Below are positions 15,001-48,837 of a stretch of 64,000 bases of DNA, in pieces; position 1 is the first letter of the stretch; each line of letters begins with the position of its first letter. This DNA comes from Sthenelais limicola (taxonomy: Eukaryota > Annelida > Polychaeta > Phyllodocida > Sigalionidae), in assembly GCA_942159475.1 (NCBI GenBank), contig OW804099.1:12460119-12524118 (forward strand), given 5' to 3'. Below the pieces are notes generated by a model. It was not told the origin of the DNA and ran no database searches. It saw only the letters and a program-made list of their open reading frames with translations. Made by a program: the position numbers and the translations under genes.

Positions 15001-18000
15001 CCCATCCTTCCATGATTCAACTATCCCATCCTTCCATGATTCAACTATCCCATCCTTCCATGATTCAACTATCCCATCCTTCCATGATTCAACTATCCCA
15101 TCCTTCACTCATTCAACTATCCCATCCTTCAACCATTCAACTATCCCATCCTTCCATGATTCAACTATCCCATCCTTCCATGATTCAACTATCCCATCCT
15201 CCCATGATTCAACTATCCCATCCTTCCGTGATTCAACTATCCCATCCTTCCATGATTCAACTATCCCGTCCTTCCATGATTCAACTATCCCATCCCTCCA
15301 TGATTCAACTATCCCATCCTTCACTCATTCAACTATCCCATCCTCCCATGATTCAACTATCCCATCCTTCCATGATTCAACTATCCCATCCTTCCATGAT
15401 TCAACTATCCCATCCCTCCATGATTCAACTATCCCATCCCTCCTTGATTCAACTATCCCATCCTTCACTCATTCAACTATCCCATCCCTCCATGATTCAA
15501 CTATCCCATCCTTCACTCATTCAACTATCCCATCCTTCACTCATTCAACTATCCCATCCTTCCATGATTCAACTATCCCATCCTTCACTCATTCAACTAT
15601 CCCATCCTTCACTCATTCAACTATCCCATCCTTCACTCATTCAACTATCCCATCCCTCCATGATTCAACTATCCCATCCTTCCATGATTCAACTATCCCA
15701 TCCTTCCATGATTCAACTATCCCATCCTCCCATGATTCAACTATCCCATCCTTCACTCATTCAACTATCCCATCCTTCAACCATTCAACTATCCCATCCT
15801 TCAACCATTCAACTATCCCATCCCTCCATGATTCAACTATCCCATCCTCCCATGATTCAACTATCCCATCCCTCCATGATTCAACTATCCCATCCTCCCA
15901 TGATTCAACTATCCCATCCTTCCATGATTCAACTATCCCATCCCTCCATGATTCAACTATCCCATCCTTCACTCATTCAACTATCCCATCCTTCCATGAT
16001 TCAACTATCCCATCCTTCCATGATTCAACTATCCCATCCCTCCATGATTCAACTATCCCATCCTTCCATGATTCAACTATCCCATCCTTCCATGATTCAA
16101 CTATCCCATCCTTCCATGATTCAACTATCCCATCCTTCACTCATTCAACTATCCCATCCTCCCATGATTCAACTATCCCATCCTTCCATGATTCAACTAT
16201 CCCATCCTTCCATGATTCAACTATCCCATCCCTCCATGATTCAACTATCCCATCCCTCCTTGATTCAACTATCCCATCCTTCACTCATTCAACTATCCCA
16301 TCCCTCCATGATTCAACTATCCCATCCTTCACTCATTCAACTATCCCATCCTTCACTCATTCAACTATCCCATCCTTCCATGATTCAACTATCCCATCCT
16401 TCACTCATTCAACTATCCCATCCTTCACTCATTCAACTATCCCATCCTTCACTCATTCAACTATCCCATCCCTCCATGATTCAACTATCCAATCCTTCCA
16501 TGATTCAACTATCCCATCCTTCCATGATTCAACTATCCCATCCTCCCATGATTCAACTATCCCATCCTTCACTCATTCAACTATCCCATCCTTCAACCAT
16601 TCAACTATCCCATCCTTCAACCATTCAACTATCCCATCCCTCCATGATTCAACTATCCCATCCTTCCATGATTCAACTATCCCATCCCTCCATGATTCAA
16701 CTATCCCATCCTCCCATGATTCAACTATCCCATCCTTCCATGATTCAACTATCCCATCCCTCCATGATTCAACTATCCCATCCTTCACTCATTCAACTAT
16801 CCCATCCTTCCATGATTCAACTATCCCATCCTTCCATGATTCAACTATCCCATCCCTCCATGATTCAACTATCCCATCCTTCCATGATTCAACTATCCCA
16901 TCCTTCCATGATTCAACTATCCCATCCTTCCATGATTCAACTATCCCATCCTTCACTCATTCAACTATCCCATCCTTCACTCATTCAACTATCCCATCCT
17001 TCCATGATTCAACTATCCCATCCTTCCATGATTCAACTATCCCATCCTTCCATGATTCAACTATCCCATCCTTCACTCATTCAACTATCCCATCCTTCCA
17101 TGATTCAACTATCCCATCCTTCCATGATTCAACTATCCCATCCTTCCATGATTCAACTATCCCATCCTTCCATGATTCAACTATCCCATCCTCCCATGAT
17201 TCAACTATCCCATCCTTCCATGATTCAATATCCCATCCTTCCATAATTCAACTATCCCATCCTCCCATGATTCAACTATCCCATCCTTCCATGATTCAAC
17301 TATCCCGTCCTTCCATGATTCAACTATCCCATCCTTCCATGATTCAACTATCCCATCCTTCCATGATTCAACTATCCCATCCCTCTATGATTCAACTATC
17401 CCATCCTTCACTCATTCAACTATCCCATCCTTCCATGATTCAACTATCCCATCCTTCCATGATTCAACTATCCCATCTCTCCATGATTCAACTATCCCAT
17501 CCTTCACTCATTCAACTATCCCATCCTTCCATGATTCAACTATCCCATCCCTCCATGATTCAACTATCCCATCCTTCACTCATTCAACTATCCCATCCTT
17601 CCATGATTCAACTATCACATCCTTCCATGATTCAACTATCCCATCCTTCCATGATTCAACTATCCCATCCTTCCATGATTCAACTATCCCATCCTTCCAT
17701 GATTCAACTATCCCATCCTTCCATGATTCAACTATCCCATCCTTCCATGATTCAACTATCCCATCATTCAGTCATTAAACTATCCCATCCTCCCATGATT
17801 CAACTATCCAATCCCTCCATGATTCAACTATCCCATCCTTCACTCATTCAACTATCCCATCCTTCCATGATTCAACTATCCCATCCTTCACTCATTCAAC
17901 TATCCCATCCTTCCATGATTCAACTATCCCATCCTTCACTCATTCAACTATCCCATCCTCCCATGATTCAACTATCCCATCCCTCCATTATTCAACTATC

Positions 18001-18851
18001 CCATCCTTCCATGATTCAACTATCTCATCCTCCCATGATTCAACTATCCCATCCCTCCATGATTCAACTATCCCATCCTTCCATGATTCAACTATCCCAT
18101 CCTTCCATGATTCAACTATCCCATCCCTCCATGATTCAATTATCCCATCCTTCCATGATTCAACTATCCCATCCTCCCATGATTCAACTATCCCATCCTC
18201 CCATGATTCAACTATCCCATCCTTCCATGATTCAACTATCCCATCCTTCCATGATTCAACTATCCCATCCTTCACTCATTCAACTATCCCATCCTCCCAT
18301 GATTCAACTATCCCATCCCTCCATTATTCAACTATCCCATCCTTCCATGATTCAACTATCCCATCCTCCCATGATTCAACTATCCCATCCCTCCATGATT
18401 CAACTATCCCATCCTTCCATGATTCAACTATCCCATCCTTCCATGATTCAACTATCCCATCCCTCCATGATTCAACTATCCCATCCTCCCATGATTCAAC
18501 TATCCCATCCCTCCATGATTCAACTATCCCATCCCTCCATGATTCAATTATCCCATCCTTCCATGATTCAACTATCCCATCCTCCCATGATTCAACTATC
18601 CCATCCTTCCATGATTCAACTATCCCATCCTTCCATGATTCAACTATCCCATCCTTCCATGATTCAACTATCCCATCCTTCCATGATTCAACTATCCCAT
18701 CCCTCCATGATTCAACTATCCCATCCTTCCATGATTCAACTATCCCATCCTCCCATGATTCAACTATCCCATCCTTCCATGATTCAACTATCCCATCCTT
18801 CCATGATTCAACTATCCCATCCTTCCATGATTCAACTATCCCATCCTTCAC
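1..18851. repeat. Giant 24-nt minisatellite, left block (about 785 units)
   Basis: Near-perfect head-to-tail 24-nt units fill the window from base 1; a typical unit is 18-41. Read on + it encodes the octapeptide MIQLSHPS, and on - KDGIVESW. Common variants change CCTTCCATGATTC to CCTTCACTCATTC, CCTTCAACCATTC or CCTCCCATGATTC, or replace the middle with GTCATTAAAC. Rare 23-nt units that lack one C (near 3457, 4366, 5664, 7127, 9070, 11398, 14227 and 17227) shift the frame and mark higher-order blocks. The + strand is pyrimidine-rich. The block continues beyond the left edge, so its full length is unknown. By position it is intronic DNA of the ABCC gene that resumes at 22842. No gene is supported inside it. 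Confidence 0.97.
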
Positions 18852-19044
18852 TCTGGTCCTGGGTAGACCTTAAAGTGCCTTTCTGTCTCTTTTCTCTGTC
18901 TCTCTCTCCCTTCTTCTCTATCTCTATTTCCTGGGTATGATCATAAACTGCCTCCCTCTCAGCTCTCCCGCCCTTGATATAACACTTCAAAGTGTTGATA
19001 AGGGCGTAAAGCAACCAATCTCACTCACTCACTCACTCACTCAC
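18852..19044. repeat. Unique interruption of the array with a CACT microsatellite tail; possible LINE 3' end
   Basis: About 190 bp is unrelated to the 24-nt unit. It runs through a CT-rich stretch (18880-18930), then a segment around 18965-19015 with GATAAGGGCGTAAAGCAACC, and ends in six or so CACT repeats that pass into array units of the CACTCATTC type. A unique 3' segment followed by a short tandem tail resembles the 3' terminus of CR1/L2-like non-LTR retrotransposons. That identification rests on style only. The transition from CACT repeats to array units has no sharp boundary. Confidence 0.4.
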
Positions 19045-22000
19045 CCATCCTTCACTCATTCAACTATCCCATCCTTCAACCATTCAACTATCCCATCCTT
19101 CCATGATTCAACTATCCCGTCCTTCCATGATTCAACTATCCGATCCTTCCATGATTCAACTATCCCATCCTTCCATGATTCAACTATCCCATCCTTCACT
19201 CATTCAACTATCCCATCCTTCAACCGTTCAATATCCCATCCTTCCATGATTCAACTATCCCATCCTTCCATGATTCAACTATCCCATCCTTCACTCATTC
19301 AACTATCCCATCCTTCCATGATTCAACTATCCCATCCTTCACTCATTCAACTATCCCATCCTCCCATGATTCAACTATCCCATCCTTCCATGATTCAAAT
19401 ATCCCATCCTCCCATGATTCAAATATCCCATCCTCCCATGATTCAACTATCCCATCCCTCCATGATTCAACTATCCCATCCTTCCATGATTCAACTATCC
19501 CATCCTTCCATGATTCAACTATCCCATCCCTCCATGATTCAACTATCCCATCCTTCCATGATTCAACTATCCCATCCTTCCATGATTCAACTATCCCATC
19601 CTTCACTCATTCAACTATCCCATCCTTCCATGATTCAACTATCCCATCCTTCCATGATTCAACTATCTCCTCCTTCACTCATTCAACTATCCCATCCTTC
19701 CATGATTCAACTATCCCATCCTTCCATGATTCAACTATCCCATCCCTCCATGATTCAACTATCCCATCCCTCCATGATTCAACTATCCCATCCTTCACTC
19801 ATTCAACTATCCCATCCTTCACTCATTCAACTATCCCATCCTTCCATGATTCAACTATCCCATCCTTCCATGATTCAACTATCCCATCCCTCCATGATTC
19901 AACTATCCCATCCCTCCATGATTCAACTATCCCATCCTTCACTCATTCAACTATCCCATCCCTCCATGATTCAACTATCCCATCCTTCCATGATTCAACT
20001 ATCCCATCCTTCACTCATTCAACTATCCCATCCTCCCATGATTCAACTATCCCATCCTTCCATGATTCAACTATCCCATCCTTCAGTCATTAAACTATCC
20101 CATCCTCCCATGATTCAACTATCCCATCCCTCCATGATTCAACTATCCCATCCTTCCATGATTCAACTATCCCATCCTTCCATGATTCAACTATCCCATC
20201 CTTCCATGATTCAACTATCCCATCCTTCCATGATTCAACTATCCCATCCTTCAGTCATTAAACTATCCCATCTTCCCATGATTCAACTATCCCATCCCTC
20301 CATGATTCAACTATCCCATCCTTCCATGATTCAACTATCCCATCCTTCCATGATTCAACTATCCCATCCCTCCATGATTCAACTATCCCATCCTTCAGTC
20401 ATTAAACTATCCCATCCTCCCATGATTCAACTATCCCATCCTTCCATGATTCAACTATCCCATCCTTCCATGATTCAACTATCCCATCCTTCCATGATTC
20501 AACTATCCCATCCTTCCATGATTCAACTATCCCATCCTTCCATGATTCAACTATCCCATCCTTCCATGATTCAACTATCCCATCCTCCCATGATTCAACT
20601 ATCCCATCCTTCCATGATTCAACTATCCCATCCTTCCATGATTCAACTATCCCATCCTTCCATGATTCAACTATCCCATCCTTCCATGATTCAACTATCC
20701 CATCCCTCCATGATTCAACTATCCCATCCTTCCATGATTCAACTATCCCATCCTTCCATGATTCTACTATCCCATCCTTCCATGATTCAACTATCCCATC
20801 CTTCCATGATTCAACTATCCCATCCTTCAGTCATTAAACTATCCCATCCTCCCATGATTCAACTATCCCATCCCTCCATGATTCAACTATCCCATCCTTC
20901 CATGATTCAACTATCCCATCTTTCCATGATTCAACTATCCCATCCTTCCATGATTCAACTATCCCATCCTTCCATGATTCAACTATCCCATCCTTCCATG
21001 ATTCAACTATCACATCCTTCCATGATTCAACTATCCCATCCTTCCATGATTCAACTATCCCATCCTTCCATGATTCAACTATCCCATCCTTCCATGATTC
21101 AACTATCCCATCCTTCCATGATTCAACTATCCCATCCTTCACTCATTCAACTATCCCATCCTTCCATGATTCAACTATCCCATCCTTCCATGATTCAACT
21201 ATCCCATCCTTCCATGATTCAACTATCCCATCCTTCCATGATTCAACTATCCCATCCTTCCATGATTCAACTATCCCATCCTTCACTCATTCAACTATCC
21301 CATCCTTCCATGATTCAACTATCCCATCCCTCCATGATTCAACTATCCCATCCTTCACTCATTCAACTATCCCATCCTTCCATGATTCAACTATCCCATC
21401 CTTCCATGATTCAACTATCCCATCCTTTCATGATTCAACTATCCCATCCTTCACTCATTCAACTATCCCATCCTTCCATGATTCAACTATCCCATCCCTC
21501 CATGATTCAACTATCCCATCCTTCACTCATTCAACTATCCCATCCTTCCATGATTCAACTATCCCATCCTTCCATGATTCAACTATCCCATCCTTCCATG
21601 ATTCAACTATCCCATCCTTCCATGATTCAACTATCCCATCCTTCCATGATTCAACTATCCCATCCTTCCATGATTCAACTATCCCATCCTCCCATGATTC
21701 ATCTATCCCATCCCTCCATGATTCAACTATCCCATCCTTCCATGATTCAACTATCCCATCCTTCCATGATTCAACTATCCCATCCCTCCATGATTCAACT
21801 ATCCCATCCTTCCATGATTCAACTATCCCATCCCTCCATGATTCAACTATCCCATCCTTCCATGATTCAACTATCCCATCCTTCCATGATTCAACTATCC
21901 CATCCCTCCATGATTCAACTATCCCATCCTTCCATGATTCAACTATCCCATCCTTCCATGATTCAACTATCCCATCCCTCCATGATTCAACTATCCCATC

Positions 22001-22800
22001 CTTCCATGATTCAACTATCCCATCCCTCCATGATTCAATTATCCCATCCTTCCATGATTCAACTATCCCATCCTTCCATGATTCAACTATCCCATCCTTC
22101 CATGATTCAACTATCCCATCCTTCCATGATTCAACTATCCCATCCTTCCATGATTCAACTATCCCATCCCTCCATGATTCAACTATCCCATCCTTCCATG
22201 ATTCAACTATCCCGTCCCTCCATGATTCAACTATCCCATCCCTCCACGATTCAACTATCCCGTCCTTCCATGATTCAACTATCCCATCCTTCACTCATTC
22301 AACTATCCCATCCTTCACTCATTCAACTATCCCATCCTCCCATGATTCAACTATCCCATCCCTCCATGATTCAACTATCCCATCCTTCCATGATTCAACT
22401 ATCCCATCCTTCCATGATTCAACTATCCCATCCTTCCATGATTCAACTATCCCATCCTTCCATGATTCAACTATCCCATCCTTCCATGATTCAACTATCC
22501 CATCCTTCACTCATTCAACTATCCCATCCTTCACTCATTCAACTATCCCATCCTTCCATGATTCAACTATCCCATCCTTCCATGATTCAACTATCCCATC
22601 CTTCACTCATTCAACTATCCCATCCTTCCATGATTCAACTATCCCATCCCTCCATGATTCAACTATCCCATCCTTCCATGATTCAACTATCCCATCCTTC
22701 CATGATTCAACTATCCCATCCCTCCATGATTCAACTATCCCATCCTTCACTCATTCAACTATCCCATCCTTCCATGATTCAACTATCCCATCCTTCAACC
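19045..22800. repeat. Giant 24-nt minisatellite, right block (about 156 units)
   Basis: These are the same 24-nt units and the same variant classes as the left block, including one 23-nt frameshifted unit near 19228 and GTCATTAAAC units near 20085, 20251, 20395 and 20829. It degenerates at 22795-22825 into ATTC/CATT repeats. The exon acceptor follows at 22840-22841, so this block is the 3' end of an ABCC intron and supplies the pyrimidine-rich sequence upstream of that acceptor. Confidence 0.97.
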
Positions 22801-22841
22801 ATTCATTCATCCATTCATCCATTAACCTGTTCATGTTGCAG

Positions 22842-44114
<21,273 letters not shown>

Positions 44115-44266
44115 ACTTAGGCATTCAAGCAACAAGCACTGATGATATTCATATACATTCATAAATACTTCTACACTGGGCCATGCAATAGTGAGCCTAA
44201 GGGTCATGGTGGCAGTGGGTAAATTAACTAGATGTAACCAATCCTATGAACTTTTGTATTGCAGGC

Positions 44267-44272
44267 AATAAA
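44267..44272 (+). terminator. Candidate polyadenylation signal of the ABCC gene
   Basis: AATAAA lies 153 nt after the stop codon, the first such hexamer downstream. No cleavage site can be seen directly. Confidence 0.55.
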
Positions 44273-45062
44273 TATTAACTTTAATAACCTCCATTACGGC
44301 CTGCTAGTGCACTGTTTGTATGTACATAATTCCCCGGCTTTGCCCCAGGACTATACATCAACCAGTGCACCTACAGCCCCTTAATGTTGATTATTAACCA
44401 ATTAACAGTAGTTTGCTCTATATGGGCTATATGGCTTGATTACCAGAGTGTAGGAATCTATATAATATTATTGTCTTTGTTCTGGCCTAGTATAAAAGCA
44501 TAGCATAATCAAAAGATGTGTATGTATACACAACCCTGTGTTTACACCTCAGTAATGCAGTATGGGCATAGGATAAAATATCCGGTTGACTCTTGTTATG
44601 TATGATTGTGATTTATTATCTTAGAAATGAATAATATTATATGACAGCCATGTTTTGGCTGAGTATTAAACTATAAATCATAATTATTGGTTATTAATGG
44701 ATTTAATTACCTACCATGTTAAATATAGCTACAGGAAATATACCCTGTAAGACTGGAGCATTTAAACTCCAAATTTTATTGTACATTATAAATGTATTTA
44801 ATTGATAGTGAGTGGGTTTATGGTTAAAGAAGTTGGGACCAATAGTTTGAAAGATGTATTGATTCCATTGTTTCATTTTTTAGTGTTTTTAGAGTTGTCA
44901 TATGGATTTAAATGCAAATCTTATGGAGGACGAACATTCAGACTTTTTAAAAATATCTGACAAAAATGGCCGTCAATTGTGATGCAGAGACACCTAGTGG
45001 CGTCCAAGGGTGATGCTTGAATGAACCTCTTAGCTCTACAAAGCTTTAACATGCTTGAATGA

Positions 45063-45341
<279 letters not shown>

Positions 45342-45440
45342 AAAAGTGACTAAGTCTACGATGAGTTGAATTTTCCCATCGCAAGAACAGCGAGAAAGAC
45401 GTGGGTGCAGTCAGCTCCCCTAAACCTTCTTTTGTTTCAG

Positions 45441-45611
45441 ATTCCGGATTTTGCCAAGCACTTCAGCATTTCAGAAGTTTACTATGAAACCATTGGGAAT
45501 ATACACAGTGAAAAATTGAGAACATTTACGCTTATCTTCACAGAGAATTTGGAAAGAGAAACCAGTATGGTGGATCTACCTGCCAAACCTCATGTAGATC
45601 AGCAGAGATAA
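45441..45611 (+). other. Possible orphan terminal exon, unrecognised
   Basis: After a good acceptor (TTTTGTTTCAG, ending 45440) an open stretch of 56 codons runs IPDFAKHFSISEVYYETIGN to a TAA. The composition is protein-like, but no family is recognised and no partner exon was found. It may equally be chance. Confidence 0.2.
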
Positions 45612-45975
45612 ACAATCTGGTATTATCGCTCACTATCACATGTAGCCATAGGCCTACTACTGATACTAGGACTCCTTTGAGGATTACACCTTGATTGGCC
45701 TATATAGACTTTTTATATATAATATATTGATTTGAAGAGACTGTTGTTGTATTTATGTGCAGTATGATAACGAACTATTGATTACCTTTTTGTGTGTTGA
45801 CAAGCTTGTATATCCCAATACTGACACTCCAGTGGTGCCATCTATTGTTTATAAGAACTAACCAACTGAAAGCTACACTAGACAGTGTAGTAACTGTAGT
45901 TTACACCAGAGGGCAGCAGGGGACGGTAGTAGGATACTAAATTGCCAATAGGACCAGGATAGAATATAGTATAGC

Positions 45976-46090
45976 AATAGACAACGAGGATTTTAGCGTG
46001 AGAACGGTCTGTACTCCATAGATGTCCCAAGGCCGAGGGACGTCTATGGGAGTACAGACCGTTCAAACGCTACAATCCGAGTTGTATATT
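45976..46090. mobile_element. Foldback element with ~50-bp arms
   Basis: The left arm (ACAACGAGGATTTTAGCG, then AACGGTCTGTACTCC) is matched in inverse by the right arm (GGAGTACAGACCGTT, then CGCTACAATCCGAGTTGT), with a loop of about 8 nt near 46033. This makes an almost complete hairpin. Confidence 0.85.
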
Positions 46091-48143
46091 GATTTTAGTC
46101 CATGATGGAACACGTCAGGTGGCGCCACTAGACCAACGCGGTCTGTAGTACAATTAGTGGACGCGAAATCTGACCCAAAATGGACTAAAGGGGGAGGGAC
46201 CAACACTAAGGGAAGGGAGGGATAGGCCCAGGGGAGGGAAACCAATTCCAGCCCTGACACCACAACTATATAACATCATGTTCTACAAGAGGAATACAGT
46301 TTGAGCTCATAACTAAGCTTCTTGTGTTGTGTTGCTTCCTTGAGTTGCCTTCATTTCTGTGTAGCTGCAATAGTGCTATAGGGATGCTGGATTCCCACCA
46401 TAGGAGGCTAGTATACCACTACATCTACTGGATATCTCCTACTGAAGAGTCACTGTACTGCTGACTATGGATACAATGCGAAGTACATATCACTTAGAGC
46501 TCTAACACATATAAGAATCACTCATAAGAATCCACATAGAAGCCACATAGGAATACAGGGAAGACCCTAATCCTAGGAAGACCGACATATAAGCCTACTA
46601 TCCAATTATCATGCAACAACAAGATCAACCTATTGACATCGCCCTACTCTGAATCACCGCTAATTATAAGACCCACAAGATCGTGTCGTAACAATTAACA
46701 TATATATAATTTCATATATCTTCTATGCTTTTATCATGTAGACAGACATAACAAAATGAACAGTTGAAAATGTGTTGCTTAGGCCTACCAGCTGGACGAA
46801 GCCGTTACCTCTATTGAAAAGATGTCTATACTAAGGGAGCTAATAAGTACAAATTAACAAGAAATTAAACAAGATAAATTCCTAAAACAAACTATTACAT
46901 AATAAAACAAGTTATAAAACAGATAATACCAAAACTGACTATAATGTAATAACCCCGTTTATCACATTAATTTAATAATTTCTTTGGTGATGAATAAACA
47001 ATTTTCAAATCAAATCAAAATCTAACCATGTGTGAAGCAATGAGACCAGCTTTGGAGATAGTACACAAATCTCATGCTACGATGGCCTGCTATGAAATCA
47101 TTTCTTAAGAACAATAACGATTGGTTCACATAAATATTTGTATTCATGAAGGGTCGCATGTAACGAATGTCTATACTTAAACCATGAAGGTAACATTGCA
47201 ATGAACTTCGTTGGTTTTATAGTTCGTGTAGCTTTTCCCTGTTCAGAGGTAAAAACAAAAACAAATTATTAAATTGAGATATTGTATATATATTCATGTT
47301 ATATTCCTATGATAAAGTTTAATTTTTCTGGTACTTCGATGTTAAAGATTAAATTGACAGATCCTAACAAATGTATTATTGAATTGTGTTCCAACTGGGC
47401 TCCATGAGATTACCATCGTAAAATGCAACGGAACTGGACTCAATAATTTACATAACTACATTACTGTATTAACATGGAATATCAATAACTGACAGATGTA
47501 TTTATGAGGTATGATATTATGCTTACCTGGGGTTACCTAAGGTTACATGATGAAGATTCTTTGATACGAGAATCCGGGTATTTACAGGTGGCGCTACGAT
47601 CGGCAGCAAAAACTCTGGTGAATACACCAGCTGAGTGCCATAGGCGCTGACGCTAAAATACCTGTTTTCAACCCCTTTGAAACCATACATAAACGGGTCA
47701 AAATGCTATGAGCATACATGTATATATCAAATATTGTTCATAGATTGCAGTCGCTGGTTCCGTTTTTCCGACAATTGTGTATAATTTTAGAAATCAAGGG
47801 GGAAAGTTGGAGATTTTAAGCTTGGTTGCTATGGTCGTCAAGGGCCAGAGTCCCCCAAGTACCGGCCCACTGCCCGGCAGTGGGGTGAAAGTAAGCAATG
47901 GGGGAAATCTCAGCATTACTGTCGATTTTAGGCAATAAACGTTGCGGAAATGTTGCTCATGTTCATTATGAATATATTCTATGATATGGATTTTAATATT
48001 ATATATGATTAATTGTTCAAAATTGCACAAAATCAGTTCGTTCCTAGAAGTGTGGATGCACTGTCACGTGACCAGATGAGCGGAGGCCGTCTCTCCCTAT
48101 GGGTTATTTATTGTCGTGTCAGCACCCTCTAAATAGTGATGTG
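46091..48143. other. Intergenic stretch with a possible retroelement 3' tail
   Basis: No gene was recognised. At 46990-47022 GATGAATAAACAATTTTC is followed by CAAAT repeats, a form typical of LINE 3' ends. The rest is AT-rich and unassigned. Confidence 0.35.
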
Positions 48144-48149
48144 TTGAGT

Positions 48150-48516
48150 CAAATGAGTCACAAGTCGCAAAATTAATTTATTTTCAAGGTGATTTATATA
48201 CAAGATCTCTTTGTTGGAATGTTCTTTCTCACTTTAGGAGGGTTTAATGCTTCATGCTGTTGGTCGGATTTTCAGAAAATGTACAATTTACAATTTGCAG
48301 CTGTACACATTTAGTAAATTCTGCTAAATTTGGCTGCAATTTGGTCAATACTAGGTAAATTCGAGTATATTGGGCATTGCATTGATTCTACCAATCTGTT
48401 TGGTTAGGTTGAACTGTATTTTGAACTTTATTTTTGTCTGGAATTTGGGTTATTTGAGAAGATTGGCGAAGTTAAATTGTACATTAAATTTTCTGAGAAT
48501 TTGACCCATATATCAA
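48150..48516. mobile_element. MITE family A copy 6 inside or beside a family C fragment
   Basis: CAAATGAGTCACAAGTCGCA at 48150 is a family C left end. From 48262 GGTCGGATTTTCAG to GAATTTGACCCATATAT (about 48511) is a nearly complete family A copy, so one element may have inserted into the other. Confidence 0.65.
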
Positions 48517-48837
48517 TACATGCACCAAATTGCAAGACAGTTTACTAATAAATATATTCTTGTGTTTCTAAGGTCATCCTATGGAGTAACTAAATTATTT
48601 CACTGGTAATTGTCAATGTCCGCTATTGATTTAACATGTTTTATTACCCTAATATTAAGCATGAATTTATTAATGAACTTATATGTATTACTCTGAAATG
48701 TATTTATGCTGACGCAGTTAATCAAGCTGAGACAATGATTTATATTGTGAAACAACCAAGAGCTCTTGCTCACATTCCAGGGTTCCCAGGGATTGCACCA
48801 AGGGCTGTAATTAAGCTTCTATAAAGGACTTCAAATT

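Noticed and set aside
1..22800. CRISPR-like array
   Set aside because: There are no unique spacers between the repeats; the units are directly adjacent, and the context is an animal gene.
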